A stretch of DNA of 64,000 bases from Astrobacterium formosum (GTDB lineage Bacteria; Pseudomonadota; Alphaproteobacteria; Rhizobiales; Xanthobacteraceae), in NCBI GenBank assembly GCA_030848545.1, contig JAVDCA010000028.1:1-64000 (forward strand), given 5' to 3'. Made by a program: the position numbers and the translations under genes. Below, piece by piece: positions 23,381 to 31,854 of the stretch (positions are counted from its first letter, which is position 1; every line of letters begins with the position of its first letter). Below the pieces are notes generated by a model. That model had not been told where the DNA came from. It saw only the letters and a program-made list of their open reading frames with translations, and searched no databases.

Positions 23381-24412
23381 CTATCGTCGATCGGTACCGG
23401 CCGGATCGCGCCTTCCTTCCCTCAGAACGAGCGTATGCGGCAGGATCCGTGTCCGCGCTCGCCCCGCAGACAACTCGTCCCGCACCGCATCGACGATGGC
23501 CGGTCCGAAATCGGAATAGGGTATTCGTACCGACGAGAGCCAGGGTGCGATCCAGTCGTTGAGCGGATTGTCGTCGAAGCCGAAAATGCGGGGAAATGTC
23601 GCGACCCCGGCCTCGGCCAGGGCGCGATGAACCCCAAAGGCGATCAGATCGCTCATCGCGACCACGGCGTCGGGCGCCCGGCGCCCGGACAGGCGAAGGC
23701 CCGACTCGAGGCCGATGCGCAGATGGTCGGTGCTGTCTGCAGTCAGAATCATGTTCGCCGACACCGACCGGCCGCGCTCGCGAAAGCGCGCGCACATGGC
23801 ATCGACACGCTCCTGTGTCGCCGACGACGCCTTCGAGGCGTGCACGATGGCGACGCGGCGATATCCATTTTCCATACAGGTGTCGGCGAGTTCAACGGCG
23901 GCCGCGGCGTTGTCGATGCCGATGAAGGACGACTGCCACCCGAGCGGATGGCGGCGATTGACGAAGACGATGCGCATGTCGGAGCTCGCCACGGCACGCA
24001 ACTGAGCGCTGTCGACGGCTCCCAGGAGAACGATGGCATGCGCCTGACGGGCCCGCATCTCACGAAGATACTCGTCCTGCAAGTCCGCCGTGTCGTGGGT
24101 ATCGCACAACACCATCACGAATCCGGCCCGCCGCAGCGCCGCTTCCGCCGACGTCGCGATCGCCGTCATGGTGGGGTTGGCGAGATTCGATGCCAGGACC
24201 GCCACCATGTGGGTCTGGCGGTTCCGCAGCGCCCGGCCGGCGCTGATGGGCCGGTAGTCGAGTTCGGCGGCGGCCTTGCGGACGCGGGCGATCGTCTCTG
24301 CCGAAGCCTTGTTGGCGACGCCGTTGATGACACGTGACACCGTCGCGATCGACACCCCGGCGCGGGCGGCCACCGCCTTGATGGAAACCGGCAGGCTGTC
24401 CTTGGCAATCAT
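23381..24412 (-). CDS. LacI-family transcriptional regulator of the sugar ABC operon
   Basis: A 343-residue regulator with the LacI helix-turn-helix and hinge at residues about 8-55 (VSIKAVAARAGVSIATVSRV; YRPISAGRALR) and a periplasmic-binding-protein-like sensor domain after it (VAVLASNLANPTMTAIA; FVNRRHPLGW; GYRRVAIVHASKA; PDAVVAMSDLIAFGVHRAL). The ATG at 24412 fits the conserved N-terminus; the in-frame extension upstream covers the operator. It is divergent from the ABC operon, with a perfect LacI-type palindrome between them, so it most likely represses that operon and itself until a sugar binds. Confidence 0.93.
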   Translation of the reverse strand: MIAKDSLPVSIKAVAARAGVSIATVSRVINGVANKASAETIARVRKAAAELDYRPISAGRALRNRQTHMVAVLASNLANPTMTAIATSAEAALRRAGFVMVLCDTHDTADLQDEYLREMRARQAHAIVLLGAVDSAQLRAVASSDMRIVFVNRRHPLGWQSSFIGIDNAAAAVELADTCMENGYRRVAIVHASKASSATQERVDAMCARFRERGRSVSANMILTADSTDHLRIGLESGLRLSGRRAPDAVVAMSDLIAFGVHRALAEAGVATFPRIFGFDDNPLNDWIAPWLSSVRIPYSDFGPAIVDAVRDELSAGRARTRILPHTLVLREGRRDPAGTDRR

Positions 24413-24451
24413 TCGGCTTGATCCTGGCAACGGCGGTGGTAGCATCCCTCC

Positions 24452-24469
24452 AGGGAAAACGTTTTCCCT
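24452..24469. promoter_or_regulatory. LacI-family operator, perfect 18-bp palindrome
   Basis: AGGGAAAACGTTTTCCCT is a perfect palindrome with the central CG usual for LacI-family sites. It lies 40 bp upstream of the regulator start and 58 bp upstream of the binding-protein start. A further half-site TTTTCCCT follows at 24472-24479. Confidence 0.85.
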
Positions 24470-24526
24470 CATTTTCCCTCGCATTGCAAGCGCCCGCCTC
24501 CGGCGGGCCCAGCCCGGGAGCAGTCA

Positions 24527-25807
24527 ATGGGGAACCTACGCAACCTGCTCGCAGCCGCCGCAGTCCTCGCCGCGACGCTGCCGGCCACAGCCCAGCAACT
24601 CACCGTCTGGCACGATCTCGGCGACAACGGCATCAAGTGGTTCGAAGCCCTGTCGGCGGAATTCGCCAAGCAGAAGGCCGGCGCGACGGTGCGTTCACAG
24701 AGTTTTCCGACCGACCAGTGGTTCGGTCGGGTGATCAGCGCGATCAACACCAACACCGCGCCCGACCTGATCTTCAACAATTACGAGCGCGTCATTCGCA
24801 TCCAGGACCAGACCGGCAAGGTCGTGGACTTGAAGTCGTTGATGGACAAGGTGCCCGACAAGGGCTTCCTGTCCGAGGACGACATGCGCGTCGCCACCTA
24901 CAAGGGCCGGCAGATCATCATCCCGATCCAGCGCGTCCAGATGGCGTTCGGCGTGCGCAAGAGCTGGCTGGACAAGAACGGCGGCAAGTTTCCCGACACC
25001 TGGGAAGACGTGAAGAAACTTGCGGTCGCGTTCCGCGACAACGATCCCGACGCCAACGGCAAGGCCGACACGTTCGGACTGGCGCTCGAAGCCGCCAAGC
25101 CGCGCGACCTGATCCACATCCTCGACCTGTTCATGTTCGGATCTGGACTGCGGCACACCCTCGTCGATCCCGACGGCAAGATCACCGTCGATGAGCCCGC
25201 CCACGCCCAGGTCCTGGAGGAGTTCCTGAAGACCTACACGTCCTACCGTTTCGTCGCACCCGACACCATCAACCACTCCTTCGCGGAGATGTACCAGGTG
25301 ATCGAAGGCGGACGCGCCGGCATGTTCAGGGTCGGCGACTGGAACGTGAAGAAGTGGGACGGCGCCAATGTGCTGGGCGGCGATTTCGTCTCCGGTCCAT
25401 GGCCGAAATTCGCTCCCGATCGCCAGAACGCGGTGGTGATCGCCGGCATGCGCGGTGTCGCCATTCCGGAGAACTCGCCCAACAAGGCGCTGGCCCAGGA
25501 ATTCGCCGCTTTCATGCTGTCGAAGGCCGCCCAGCAGGCGTCGTTGGAGAATATCGGCGCCGGCGTGCGCAAGGACCTCAACGTCTCGAAATTGTCGCCT
25601 CGGGCGCAGTTCTTCGCCAAAGCCGAAGGGCGCCTCGTCGCCTACGACTTCCCGGAATCGGTTCACGCCTTCTATCCTGAACTGGAAGCCGCCTACCACC
25701 GCAAGCTGATGTCCGGCATCGCCAACCCGCCGGCGGACTGGAAACCCTTCATCGCCGAGACCGCCAAGGAGATGCGCGATCTCGCCGCCAAACTCTCCAA
25801 GAAGTGA
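24527..25807 (+). CDS. Sugar ABC transporter substrate-binding protein
   Basis: A 426-residue periplasmic protein. The first ~22 residues are a signal peptide (hydrophobic LLAAAAVLAATLPATA, cleavage before QQL). The mature part is a family-1 extracellular binding protein: LTVWHDLGDNG, APDLIFNNYERV, WLDKNGGKFPDTWEDVKKLA, DNDPDANGKADTFGLA, and GVAIPENSPNKALAQEFAAF near the C-terminus. GGGAG precedes the ATG. First gene of a four-gene operon (binding protein, two permeases, unknown helical protein) controlled by the adjacent LacI repressor. The sugar cannot be named from sequence. Confidence 0.92.
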   Translation: MGNLRNLLAAAAVLAATLPATAQQLTVWHDLGDNGIKWFEALSAEFAKQKAGATVRSQSFPTDQWFGRVISAINTNTAPDLIFNNYERVIRIQDQTGKVVDLKSLMDKVPDKGFLSEDDMRVATYKGRQIIIPIQRVQMAFGVRKSWLDKNGGKFPDTWEDVKKLAVAFRDNDPDANGKADTFGLALEAAKPRDLIHILDLFMFGSGLRHTLVDPDGKITVDEPAHAQVLEEFLKTYTSYRFVAPDTINHSFAEMYQVIEGGRAGMFRVGDWNVKKWDGANVLGGDFVSGPWPKFAPDRQNAVVIAGMRGVAIPENSPNKALAQEFAAFMLSKAAQQASLENIGAGVRKDLNVSKLSPRAQFFAKAEGRLVAYDFPESVHAFYPELEAAYHRKLMSGIANPPADWKPFIAETAKEMRDLAAKLSKK

Positions 25808-25888
25808 ACAGGTGAACGGGCGCGGCGATCGCAAGGCGATTGTCGCGCCGGCGACCGTCATCACCGAGTTGAGCCGCAGCCGAACATC

Positions 25889-26779
25889 ATGACGGCCGTC
25901 ATCCACATCATCGCACGCGAGCGGGTATTCTACCTGTTCGTGCTGCCGTTCGCGGCGTTGACGATCCTGTTCGGCGTCTGGCCGATCCTGTTGTCGGTTC
26001 AAGTCTCATTGACCGCGTCGGCCTCGGCGCTCGGCGCCAGCCCGAAATACATCGGGCTCGCCAACTACGTGGCGGTGCTGGCCGACCCACTATTCGTCGC
26101 CTCCCTGTGGCGCACTCTCGCCTATACGGTCCTGTCGGTCGCCGCCAACTTGGCCTTCGCGCTCGCTTTCGCGACACTGCTCGATTCTTCGTTGATCAGG
26201 CGCGGCAACCTGTTCTTTCGCCTCGCTTTGTTCCTGCCGGTGATCACTCCGGATGTGGCCGGCTACGTGGTCTGGCGCTGGCTCTACGACCGTTCGTTCG
26301 GGGCGATCAACGCCGCCCTGACGTCGATCGGGCTGCCGGCGTTCGGCGGTCTGTCGAGCCCCGACACCGCCATGGCGGCGCTGCTGATCGCCGAGCTCTG
26401 GCATCATGCCGGGTTCTACATGATCATCTTCTTCGCCAATCTCGCCATTCGCGACCGCTCCCTGGAGGAGGCCGCCCATATCGACGGCGCCACCACCTGG
26501 CAACGCTGGCGCTATGTGGTGCTGCCGCAATTGCGGCCGGCACTCGTCATCAACACCGTCTACGCCATGATCCAGTTCCTCAAGACGTTCACGGTGATCG
26601 TCGTGATGACCAAGGGCGGTCCCGGCGACCGCACCAATTTCGTCAGCTACTACGCTTATCAGCTGTTCGATCAGGCCCGCTACGGCGAGGCGACCGCCAT
26701 GGCGACCATCCTGTTCGCCATCGTGATCGTGCTGTCGCTGACCGCCTACAAGCTCGGGGACCGGGAGCCCGGCCGATGA
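25889..26779 (+). CDS. Sugar ABC transporter permease (MalF/UgpA type)
   Basis: A 296-residue inner-membrane protein with six predicted helices. The EAA loop EEAAHIDGATTWQRWRYVVLP (about 195-215) contacts the ATPase, and LPVITPDVAGYVVWRWLYD and TKGGPGDRTNFVSYYAYQLF are typical of the first permease of this transporter class. It begins 81 nt after the binding-protein gene and overlaps the second permease as ATGA. Confidence 0.93.
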   Translation: MTAVIHIIARERVFYLFVLPFAALTILFGVWPILLSVQVSLTASASALGASPKYIGLANYVAVLADPLFVASLWRTLAYTVLSVAANLAFALAFATLLDSSLIRRGNLFFRLALFLPVITPDVAGYVVWRWLYDRSFGAINAALTSIGLPAFGGLSSPDTAMAALLIAELWHHAGFYMIIFFANLAIRDRSLEEAAHIDGATTWQRWRYVVLPQLRPALVINTVYAMIQFLKTFTVIVVMTKGGPGDRTNFVSYYAYQLFDQARYGEATAMATILFAIVIVLSLTAYKLGDREPGR

Positions 26780-27618
26780 CCGCCAAGCCGACGAGCCGGT
26801 TCGCTCAGTTCGCCGCCTACGGGGTGGCGATCACCACCAGCCTTCTGTTTCTCTACCCCTACTGGTGGATGCTGGTGAGCGCCTTCCGGTCGACCCGCGA
26901 GATCCTGTCGGCGCCGCTGCGGCTGCTGCCGGAGACGCTCGACTTTTCCATCTTCACCGAGATCGGCCGCATCGGCGGTGTCGATCTGTCCACCTATGTG
27001 ATCAACTCCATCGTGATCACCACGCTGTCGACCCTGGTCGGCGTGATCGTCACCGCGCTCGGGGCCTATGCGATGGTGCGAAGACCGAAGGCACCAGGGT
27101 TCACGTTTCTGCGCTACGGTTTCCTGGTCACCATCATGTATCCGTACATGCTGCTGGTCATCCCGGTCTACATCGTCATGTACAAGCTCGGCCTGCTCGG
27201 CTCCTACGCGGGCATCATCCTGTTTCTGGCGCTCGGACCGATTCAGTTCTTCCTGTTCGAGCAGTTCTTCCGCGCCATCCCGTCGGAGGTGATCGAGGCG
27301 GCGATGATCGACGGCGCCAGCGAGTGGCAGGTGCTGACCCGCATCGTCCTGCCCATGGCGGCCCCCATCACCGCGACCGTGACGCTGATCACCTTCCTGC
27401 TCAACTGGTCGCAGTGGTTCCCGATCCTGATCATCTCCCGGTCGCCCGACACCTACACGCTGCCGGTGGCGCTCCTGTCCATGAACAGCGAGCTGGGATC
27501 GAATTTCCAGGGCATCATGGCGTTGGCCGTCATCACCACGCTGCCGGTGGCGATCCTGTTCCTGCTGGCGCAGAAGCGGGTGATGGAAGGCATGGCATCC
27601 GGCGCGGTGAAAGGATGA
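26776..27618 (+). CDS. Sugar ABC transporter permease (MalG/UgpE type)
   Basis: A 280-residue inner-membrane partner of the preceding permease, with six helices, the N-terminal YPYWWMLVSAFRSTREIL, and the EAA loop EVIEAAMIDGASEWQVLTRI. The ATG at 26776 overlaps the previous stop as ATGA. No ABC ATPase follows, unlike many operons of this class, so a shared MsmK/UgpC-type ATPase encoded elsewhere is implied. Confidence 0.93.
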   Translation: MTAKPTSRFAQFAAYGVAITTSLLFLYPYWWMLVSAFRSTREILSAPLRLLPETLDFSIFTEIGRIGGVDLSTYVINSIVITTLSTLVGVIVTALGAYAMVRRPKAPGFTFLRYGFLVTIMYPYMLLVIPVYIVMYKLGLLGSYAGIILFLALGPIQFFLFEQFFRAIPSEVIEAAMIDGASEWQVLTRIVLPMAAPITATVTLITFLLNWSQWFPILIISRSPDTYTLPVALLSMNSELGSNFQGIMALAVITTLPVAILFLLAQKRVMEGMASGAVKG

Positions 27619-27619
27619 G

Positions 27620-28804
27620 ATGGCCTTGAATGTGATCGAGCAATCCACTTCCCTGATCGAAGCCATCGAAACCGCTCGCCGCCGCAGCATCGCCTGGCTG
27701 AACAGCATGCAGGTCGCCGGCAGGCCACGCGGCGTGATGCGCATCAGCGGCCATCACGATGCGACCCGATGGCCCGACATGCTCCTGCCCGGCACATATA
27801 ACGGGCTTCTGTGCCGTCACCTGATCGAAGGGCTCGACGACTTCTCCGGACCCGAACAGTCCGATCTCGTGCGCTGGCTGGAAGGCTTCCGGGTCGCCGA
27901 CGGCCGCTTCCGCATGGGCGCCATGAAGGACGACGAGGTCTTCAAGAAGCCCGACAAGGCGGAGACCTGGCGCTATATCGACTTTCACGTCACCAATTAT
28001 ACGCTCGGCGCCATCGAGGCACTCGACCCCGGGCGCCGACCGGTGCTGGATTTCGCGCTGCCCTATCTCGACGAGCGCACGCTCGGGCATTGGCTCAGCA
28101 TTCGCGACCTGCGCGACCCATGGCAGGAGGGCAACAACATCGTCAATCTGGCGAGTTTCCTGCTGCTCTTGCGCCGCCACGGCGAAGGGAAGCGGAGCGG
28201 CGACGACCTCGCCGCGGCTGTCGACGGCGCGCTGGCCCGTCTCTTCGAGTGGCACGAACGCCTGCAGGAGCCGGCGACGGGGTTCTGGGGTGTCGGTCAA
28301 CTGTCGGACGCGATGCGGCTCAAGGATGCCTTTGCGGGCTCCATGCACAACTTCCACATCTGGTACGAAGCCGACCGGCCGCTACCCTATCATGAACGCG
28401 CCATCGACTACTGCTTGTCGCTGCCCCCAAAAGTCGACAGCGCCTGCATCGACGTCGATGCGGTCGACCTCTTCGCCCACGCCTGGCGTCTCCTCGATTA
28501 CCGACGTTGCGACATCGAGGCCTGGTTGACGGCGCTGCTGCCGGCGCTGCTCGCCGATCAGAACCTCGATGGCGGGTTTTGCGACGTGCGCGAGGGGGTA
28601 CGGCGGCAGGACGGATGGGTGGGCGGCTACGGGGAGCCGCAAGGGCTGTCCAACACCTTCGCGACCTGGTTTCGCTGGATCGCAATCGCGATGATTGCCG
28701 ACATTCTGTTTCCCGACCAGTGGCGCTGGCGGTTTCGCCGCATGATCGGCATCGGGTACCGCATGCCGCAGCTGGCAGGGCTGGTCCGCCGCTCGGCGCT
28801 TTGA
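27620..28804 (+). CDS. Unrecognised alpha-helical protein of the sugar ABC operon
   Basis: A 394-residue soluble protein whose family I cannot name with confidence. It begins 1 nt after the permease stop, so it is surely co-translated. The sequence is rich in amphipathic helices and Trp/Asp/His motifs: WPDMLLPGTYNGLLCRHL, RVADGRFRMGAM, WRYIDFHVTNYTLGAIEAL, DPWQEGNNIVNLASFLLLL, and NLDGGFCDVREGVRRQDGWV. This spacing of helical pairs, with a DGGF-like motif, resembles (alpha/alpha)6 toroids such as terpenoid-cyclase or glycoside-hydrolase barrels. No signal peptide is present. A cytoplasmic enzyme acting on the imported sugar is the simplest reading, but that is inference. Confidence 0.7.
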   Translation: MALNVIEQSTSLIEAIETARRRSIAWLNSMQVAGRPRGVMRISGHHDATRWPDMLLPGTYNGLLCRHLIEGLDDFSGPEQSDLVRWLEGFRVADGRFRMGAMKDDEVFKKPDKAETWRYIDFHVTNYTLGAIEALDPGRRPVLDFALPYLDERTLGHWLSIRDLRDPWQEGNNIVNLASFLLLLRRHGEGKRSGDDLAAAVDGALARLFEWHERLQEPATGFWGVGQLSDAMRLKDAFAGSMHNFHIWYEADRPLPYHERAIDYCLSLPPKVDSACIDVDAVDLFAHAWRLLDYRRCDIEAWLTALLPALLADQNLDGGFCDVREGVRRQDGWVGGYGEPQGLSNTFATWFRWIAIAMIADILFPDQWRWRFRRMIGIGYRMPQLAGLVRRSAL

Positions 28805-28966
28805 CCCCGACCTGACGAGGGTCTCCCCAAGCCATCACCAGCTTTGCTTCAGACAGGGTGCCAGCCTTTATTCAACGCATGAAGAACCGCCTGTGTTCCG
28901 CGGGCGTGCTTCGCATCGCCACCTTCTGCCTTTCATGGTCTCCGGACGCCACCAGCGACGCTGACT

Positions 28967-28991
28967 GGAACATTCAGGCGCAGCTGTTGTT
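28967..28991 (+). promoter_or_regulatory. EcfG-type general-stress promoter
   Basis: GGAAC (28967-28971), a 16-bp spacer and TGTT (28988-28991) fit the alphaproteobacterial EcfG consensus GGAAC-N16-17-CGTT with one mismatch. Transcription would begin about 17 nt before the CGGAGG ribosome site of the first stress gene. The rest of the 211-bp gap 28805-29015 shows nothing else. Confidence 0.6.
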
Positions 28992-29015
28992 GGGCGTGTA
29001 CAAACGGAGGCAATC

Positions 29016-29621
29016 ATGCAGGACCAGAGTTCCGGGGGCGCGCCGTCCTCGTCACGGCACCAAGACACACTGGGCGGTAACATCGCGGGCGCGGCCAGGG
29101 AAGCTTACCAAAAGGCCGCCGACCTGAGCGGCGAAGCGGCCGAGCGCGGACGTGCGGCGGCCGCCGAGGGCGCACGCATGGCCAAGTCCCAGATGAAAGG
29201 TGTGCTCGACCGGCAGGTGGGCGTGGCGGCGTCGGTGGTGGGCGACGTCGCTCGCTCGTTCCACGTCGCCGCTGACGACCTCGAACGCAATGCGCCATTC
29301 GCCGGCGACCTCATGCACGGTCTTGCAGATCGGATGTCGGGCTATGCGGAGGACCTCCAGGCGCAGAACACCGATGACCTCTTACGTACCGCCAGCGATT
29401 TCACCCGCCGGCAGCCAGCCATGGTCTTCGGTCTCGCCGCCCTGGCCGGCTTTCTCATGTTCCGGGCCATCAAACACACCCCGTCCTCGGTGCAGGCGCC
29501 TTCGATCCAGCCGTCGCAGAACGATTTTTCCGAGGATGACGAAGAAGAAGACAACGACTCCGGCGCCGCCGTGAGCGCCCCACCGCGCCGGCGCAGAAGG
29601 AAACGCGTCGATGACGTCTGA
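29016..29621 (+). CDS. Membrane-anchored stress protein (nutrient-deprivation-induced / ElaB-YqjD-like)
   Basis: A 201-residue protein with a long Ala/Glu/Arg-rich amphipathic region (about 20-120), a single hydrophobic segment near 135-155 (PAMVFGLAALAGFLMFRAI), and a tail of acidic residues followed by a basic RRRRRKR cluster. This matches proteins called nutrient-deprivation-induced in rhizobia and resembles YqjD/ElaB, which bind ribosomes or membranes in stationary phase. First gene of a four-gene operon behind an EcfG-like promoter; CGGAGG lies 5 nt before the ATG. Molecular role unknown. Confidence 0.75.
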   Translation: MQDQSSGGAPSSSRHQDTLGGNIAGAAREAYQKAADLSGEAAERGRAAAAEGARMAKSQMKGVLDRQVGVAASVVGDVARSFHVAADDLERNAPFAGDLMHGLADRMSGYAEDLQAQNTDDLLRTASDFTRRQPAMVFGLAALAGFLMFRAIKHTPSSVQAPSIQPSQNDFSEDDEEEDNDSGAAVSAPPRRRRRKRVDDV

Positions 29622-30006
29622 CCACCTCAAGAATGCGGCCCTGCCGCGGGCGCTCTCGGACGCCCTGGCCGATGTCGCCGACCTCATCCAGAAGGAACTC
29701 CGGCTTGCCCGCGCCGAACTGTCGAAGCAGTTCGTCACCAAGCTGCAGGGTGGCGCCTGGATGGCGGTTGCCGGCGTGCTCGGCCTCGTCGCCCTCTTGC
29801 TCCTGGTGTTGGCGCTCGTCCATGGCATCGCCAGCTTCGGAATCGCCCTCCACTGGTCCTACCTGATCGTCGCGGCCGTGGTCGCGCTCGGCGCAGGGCT
29901 GGCCTTCTTCAGGGGTCGCTCCGACATGCGTGAGTCTCTCACGCCCGAGCGTTCCATCCGTAGCCTCAAGAACGACATCTCCGCAGCCAAGGAGCACCTG
30001 GCATGA
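29611..30006 (+). CDS. Phage-holin-family / YqjE-like membrane protein (DUF1469)
   Basis: A 131-residue protein with an N-terminal amphipathic helix (LADVADLIQKELRLARAELS, the family hallmark), two transmembrane helices (about 48-70 and 80-100), and a polar tail. This is the Phage_holin_3_6/YqjE group, which despite the name is chromosomal and stress-linked. It overlaps the preceding gene by 11 bp and the next as ATGA. Confidence 0.85.
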   Translation: MTSDHLKNAALPRALSDALADVADLIQKELRLARAELSKQFVTKLQGGAWMAVAGVLGLVALLLLVLALVHGIASFGIALHWSYLIVAAVVALGAGLAFFRGRSDMRESLTPERSIRSLKNDISAAKEHLA

Positions 30007-30737
30007 AGTCCCGCACTCGTAGGCGTAATAGAGACACGGGCAGCGCGCTGTTCGCCGCCGCCCGCACCAATCCGGAAGGCCTGCTGCTCCTGGCGGCCGG
30101 AGCCGCGCTCCTGCTCCGTGGCGGAATTTCGCTTCCCTCACCGCGTGGGCGCGGCGGCCGTGGGGCGCAGGACGGCACTTTATCGACACGGCGCTGGGTC
30201 GATACCGATCGCGTGACGGAGACCATGGAAGGGGCACGCGACTACGTCTCCGACCTGGGAAGCCAGGTGGCCGACGGTGCGGCTTCGTACGCTTCCTCGG
30301 CAAGCCGCTACGCGGGCGAGATGGGACACACGGCTGCGCTTCGCTCCGAGCAGCTCTACGAAGACACGACATCCACGCTGAGCGAAACCGGGGAGCGCAT
30401 CCTGCGCGATCAACCACTCGTCGTCGCGCTCGCCGGCCTCGCCGCCGGCGCAGCACTCGCCGCCGCCTTTCCGCGCACCGAATTGGAGGCGCGGACGCTC
30501 GGCCCGGGAGGCGAGCGGGTGGCGGAGTTCGCAGCCGAATCCGCGAAGGAATTGAAGCAGGCGGGCGTCGCGGCAGGCGAGCGACTGAAGAGCGCGGCCG
30601 ATCAGCGCGGCCTCAACCCCGACGGGATGAAGGATCTGGCGCGCGAAGCCGCCGATGCCTTCGCGGGTTCGCTGTCTGGCAACAAGACCTCCGGACGGCC
30701 GAATGCCGAACCTTCGAACAAGGAGCGCCCGGCTTGA
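30003..30737 (+). CDS. Hypothetical stress-operon membrane protein
   Basis: A 244-residue protein with two short hydrophobic stretches (about 20-40, EGLLLLAAGAALLL; about 138-155, VVALAGLAAGAALAAAF) separated by an Ala/Ser/Tyr/Glu-rich amphipathic helical region. The C-terminus is Lys/Ala/Glu-rich with repeats like AAESAKELKQAGVAAGERL, similar in style to LEA or apolipoprotein-like coil. Not assigned to a named family by me. Its start overlaps the DUF1469 stop (ATGA), so it belongs to the same envelope-stress operon. Confidence 0.75.
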   Translation: MKSRTRRRNRDTGSALFAAARTNPEGLLLLAAGAALLLRGGISLPSPRGRGGRGAQDGTLSTRRWVDTDRVTETMEGARDYVSDLGSQVADGAASYASSASRYAGEMGHTAALRSEQLYEDTTSTLSETGERILRDQPLVVALAGLAAGAALAAAFPRTELEARTLGPGGERVAEFAAESAKELKQAGVAAGERLKSAADQRGLNPDGMKDLAREAADAFAGSLSGNKTSGRPNAEPSNKERPA

Positions 30738-30801
30738 CCGGGTGCTCTTCAAGTCCACATCGCCCGGCATGCTGCCGGGCAGCCTTTGCGAGGAGACTGC
30801 G

Positions 30802-31797
30802 ATGATCGAGCCGTCACTTCAGGAGCTCGAGAACGATGTGGAAGCCACACGAGCCCGACTGACACGCAATCTGCGTACTCTGCGCTCGCCCACGGCGCGC
30901 GAGGAATTCACCGATGCGCTCAAGCACGAAGCGCTGGCGGTGACGGACGGCATGGTCGATCGCACGCGCAGCGCAGCGCAGACCCAGGCCGCCCGATGGA
31001 TCGACGACATCAAGGCCCGTGCCGCCGACAATCCGTTCGCGGTCCTGGCGATCGCCGCCGGTATCGGCTGGCGCCTGATGCGCGATCCGCCCATTGCCAC
31101 CGCGCTGGTCGGAGCGGGCCTGTTCAGTCTCTGGCGCAGCGGCACTCCCACCAACGGCGGATTGAGCGATGGGGAGTATGTCGATCGGGCCGTCAAGAAT
31201 CTCAAGCAGACGTCGCGCGCGGTCGCCGCACAGGTGAGCGAGCGCGCCGGCGACGCTGCGGCAAATGCTAGCGACACGCTAAAGGACTGGAGTGGCGAGG
31301 TCGCCTCCGCGGTACGTCAGACCGGCGCCAAGGCGGTCGATACGGCAGTGGCGGGAGCAGCCGACGCCTCCGATCGTGTGGATACGGCCTTGCAGGCGTC
31401 GCAGGCGACCGCCGTCCAGGCAGTGAATCGCGTCGGCCAAACGGCGTCCGATATGCAATCGGCGGTCAAGGAAGGATCGGTCCGGCTCGTCGACGAGATG
31501 TCGAACGGAGCCGGCGAGACTGTGGCACGTCTTGGGGGCGCCGCCACAGGGCAGAGCACGGAGGCGGCCGCCCTCGCACATTCCGAGGATGCCGCCCCCC
31601 GCTCTGGATTCCGGCATCCGGAAGAATTCCCCGCCGCATCCACTCGGTGGACCGACGGGGCAGCATCCGTGGACCACACCGCGACCCGATCCGATACCTT
31701 CAACCAGGTCCTGCTTGGAGCCGCCGGGGTTGCCGTCGCAGCCGCGCTGGGCGTCGCCCTCCAGCGCCGGCTGTCCGAACTCGAAACGTCGGACTGA
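30802..31797 (+). CDS. DUF3618-domain membrane protein
   Basis: A 331-residue protein. Residues about 4-40 (PSLQELENDVEATRARLTRN) match the DUF3618 start common in rhizobial stress operons. A hydrophobic stretch follows (NPFAVLAIAAGIGWRLM), then a long Ala/Thr/Gln-rich region with heptad-like repeats, and a C-terminal helix (VLLGAAGVAVAAALGVAL). The ATG at 30802 follows GAGGAGACTGCG. It lies 64 nt after the previous gene. Probably scaffolds or protects membranes; exact role unknown. Confidence 0.78.
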   Translation: MIEPSLQELENDVEATRARLTRNLRTLRSPTAREEFTDALKHEALAVTDGMVDRTRSAAQTQAARWIDDIKARAADNPFAVLAIAAGIGWRLMRDPPIATALVGAGLFSLWRSGTPTNGGLSDGEYVDRAVKNLKQTSRAVAAQVSERAGDAAANASDTLKDWSGEVASAVRQTGAKAVDTAVAGAADASDRVDTALQASQATAVQAVNRVGQTASDMQSAVKEGSVRLVDEMSNGAGETVARLGGAATGQSTEAAALAHSEDAAPRSGFRHPEEFPAASTRWTDGAASVDHTATRSDTFNQVLLGAAGVAVAAALGVALQRRLSELETSD

Positions 31798-31854
31798 CGC
31801 GTCCCGGAAATCCGATTCGCCATATGGGGCGATGGGGGGCGTGGCACACCGAGC

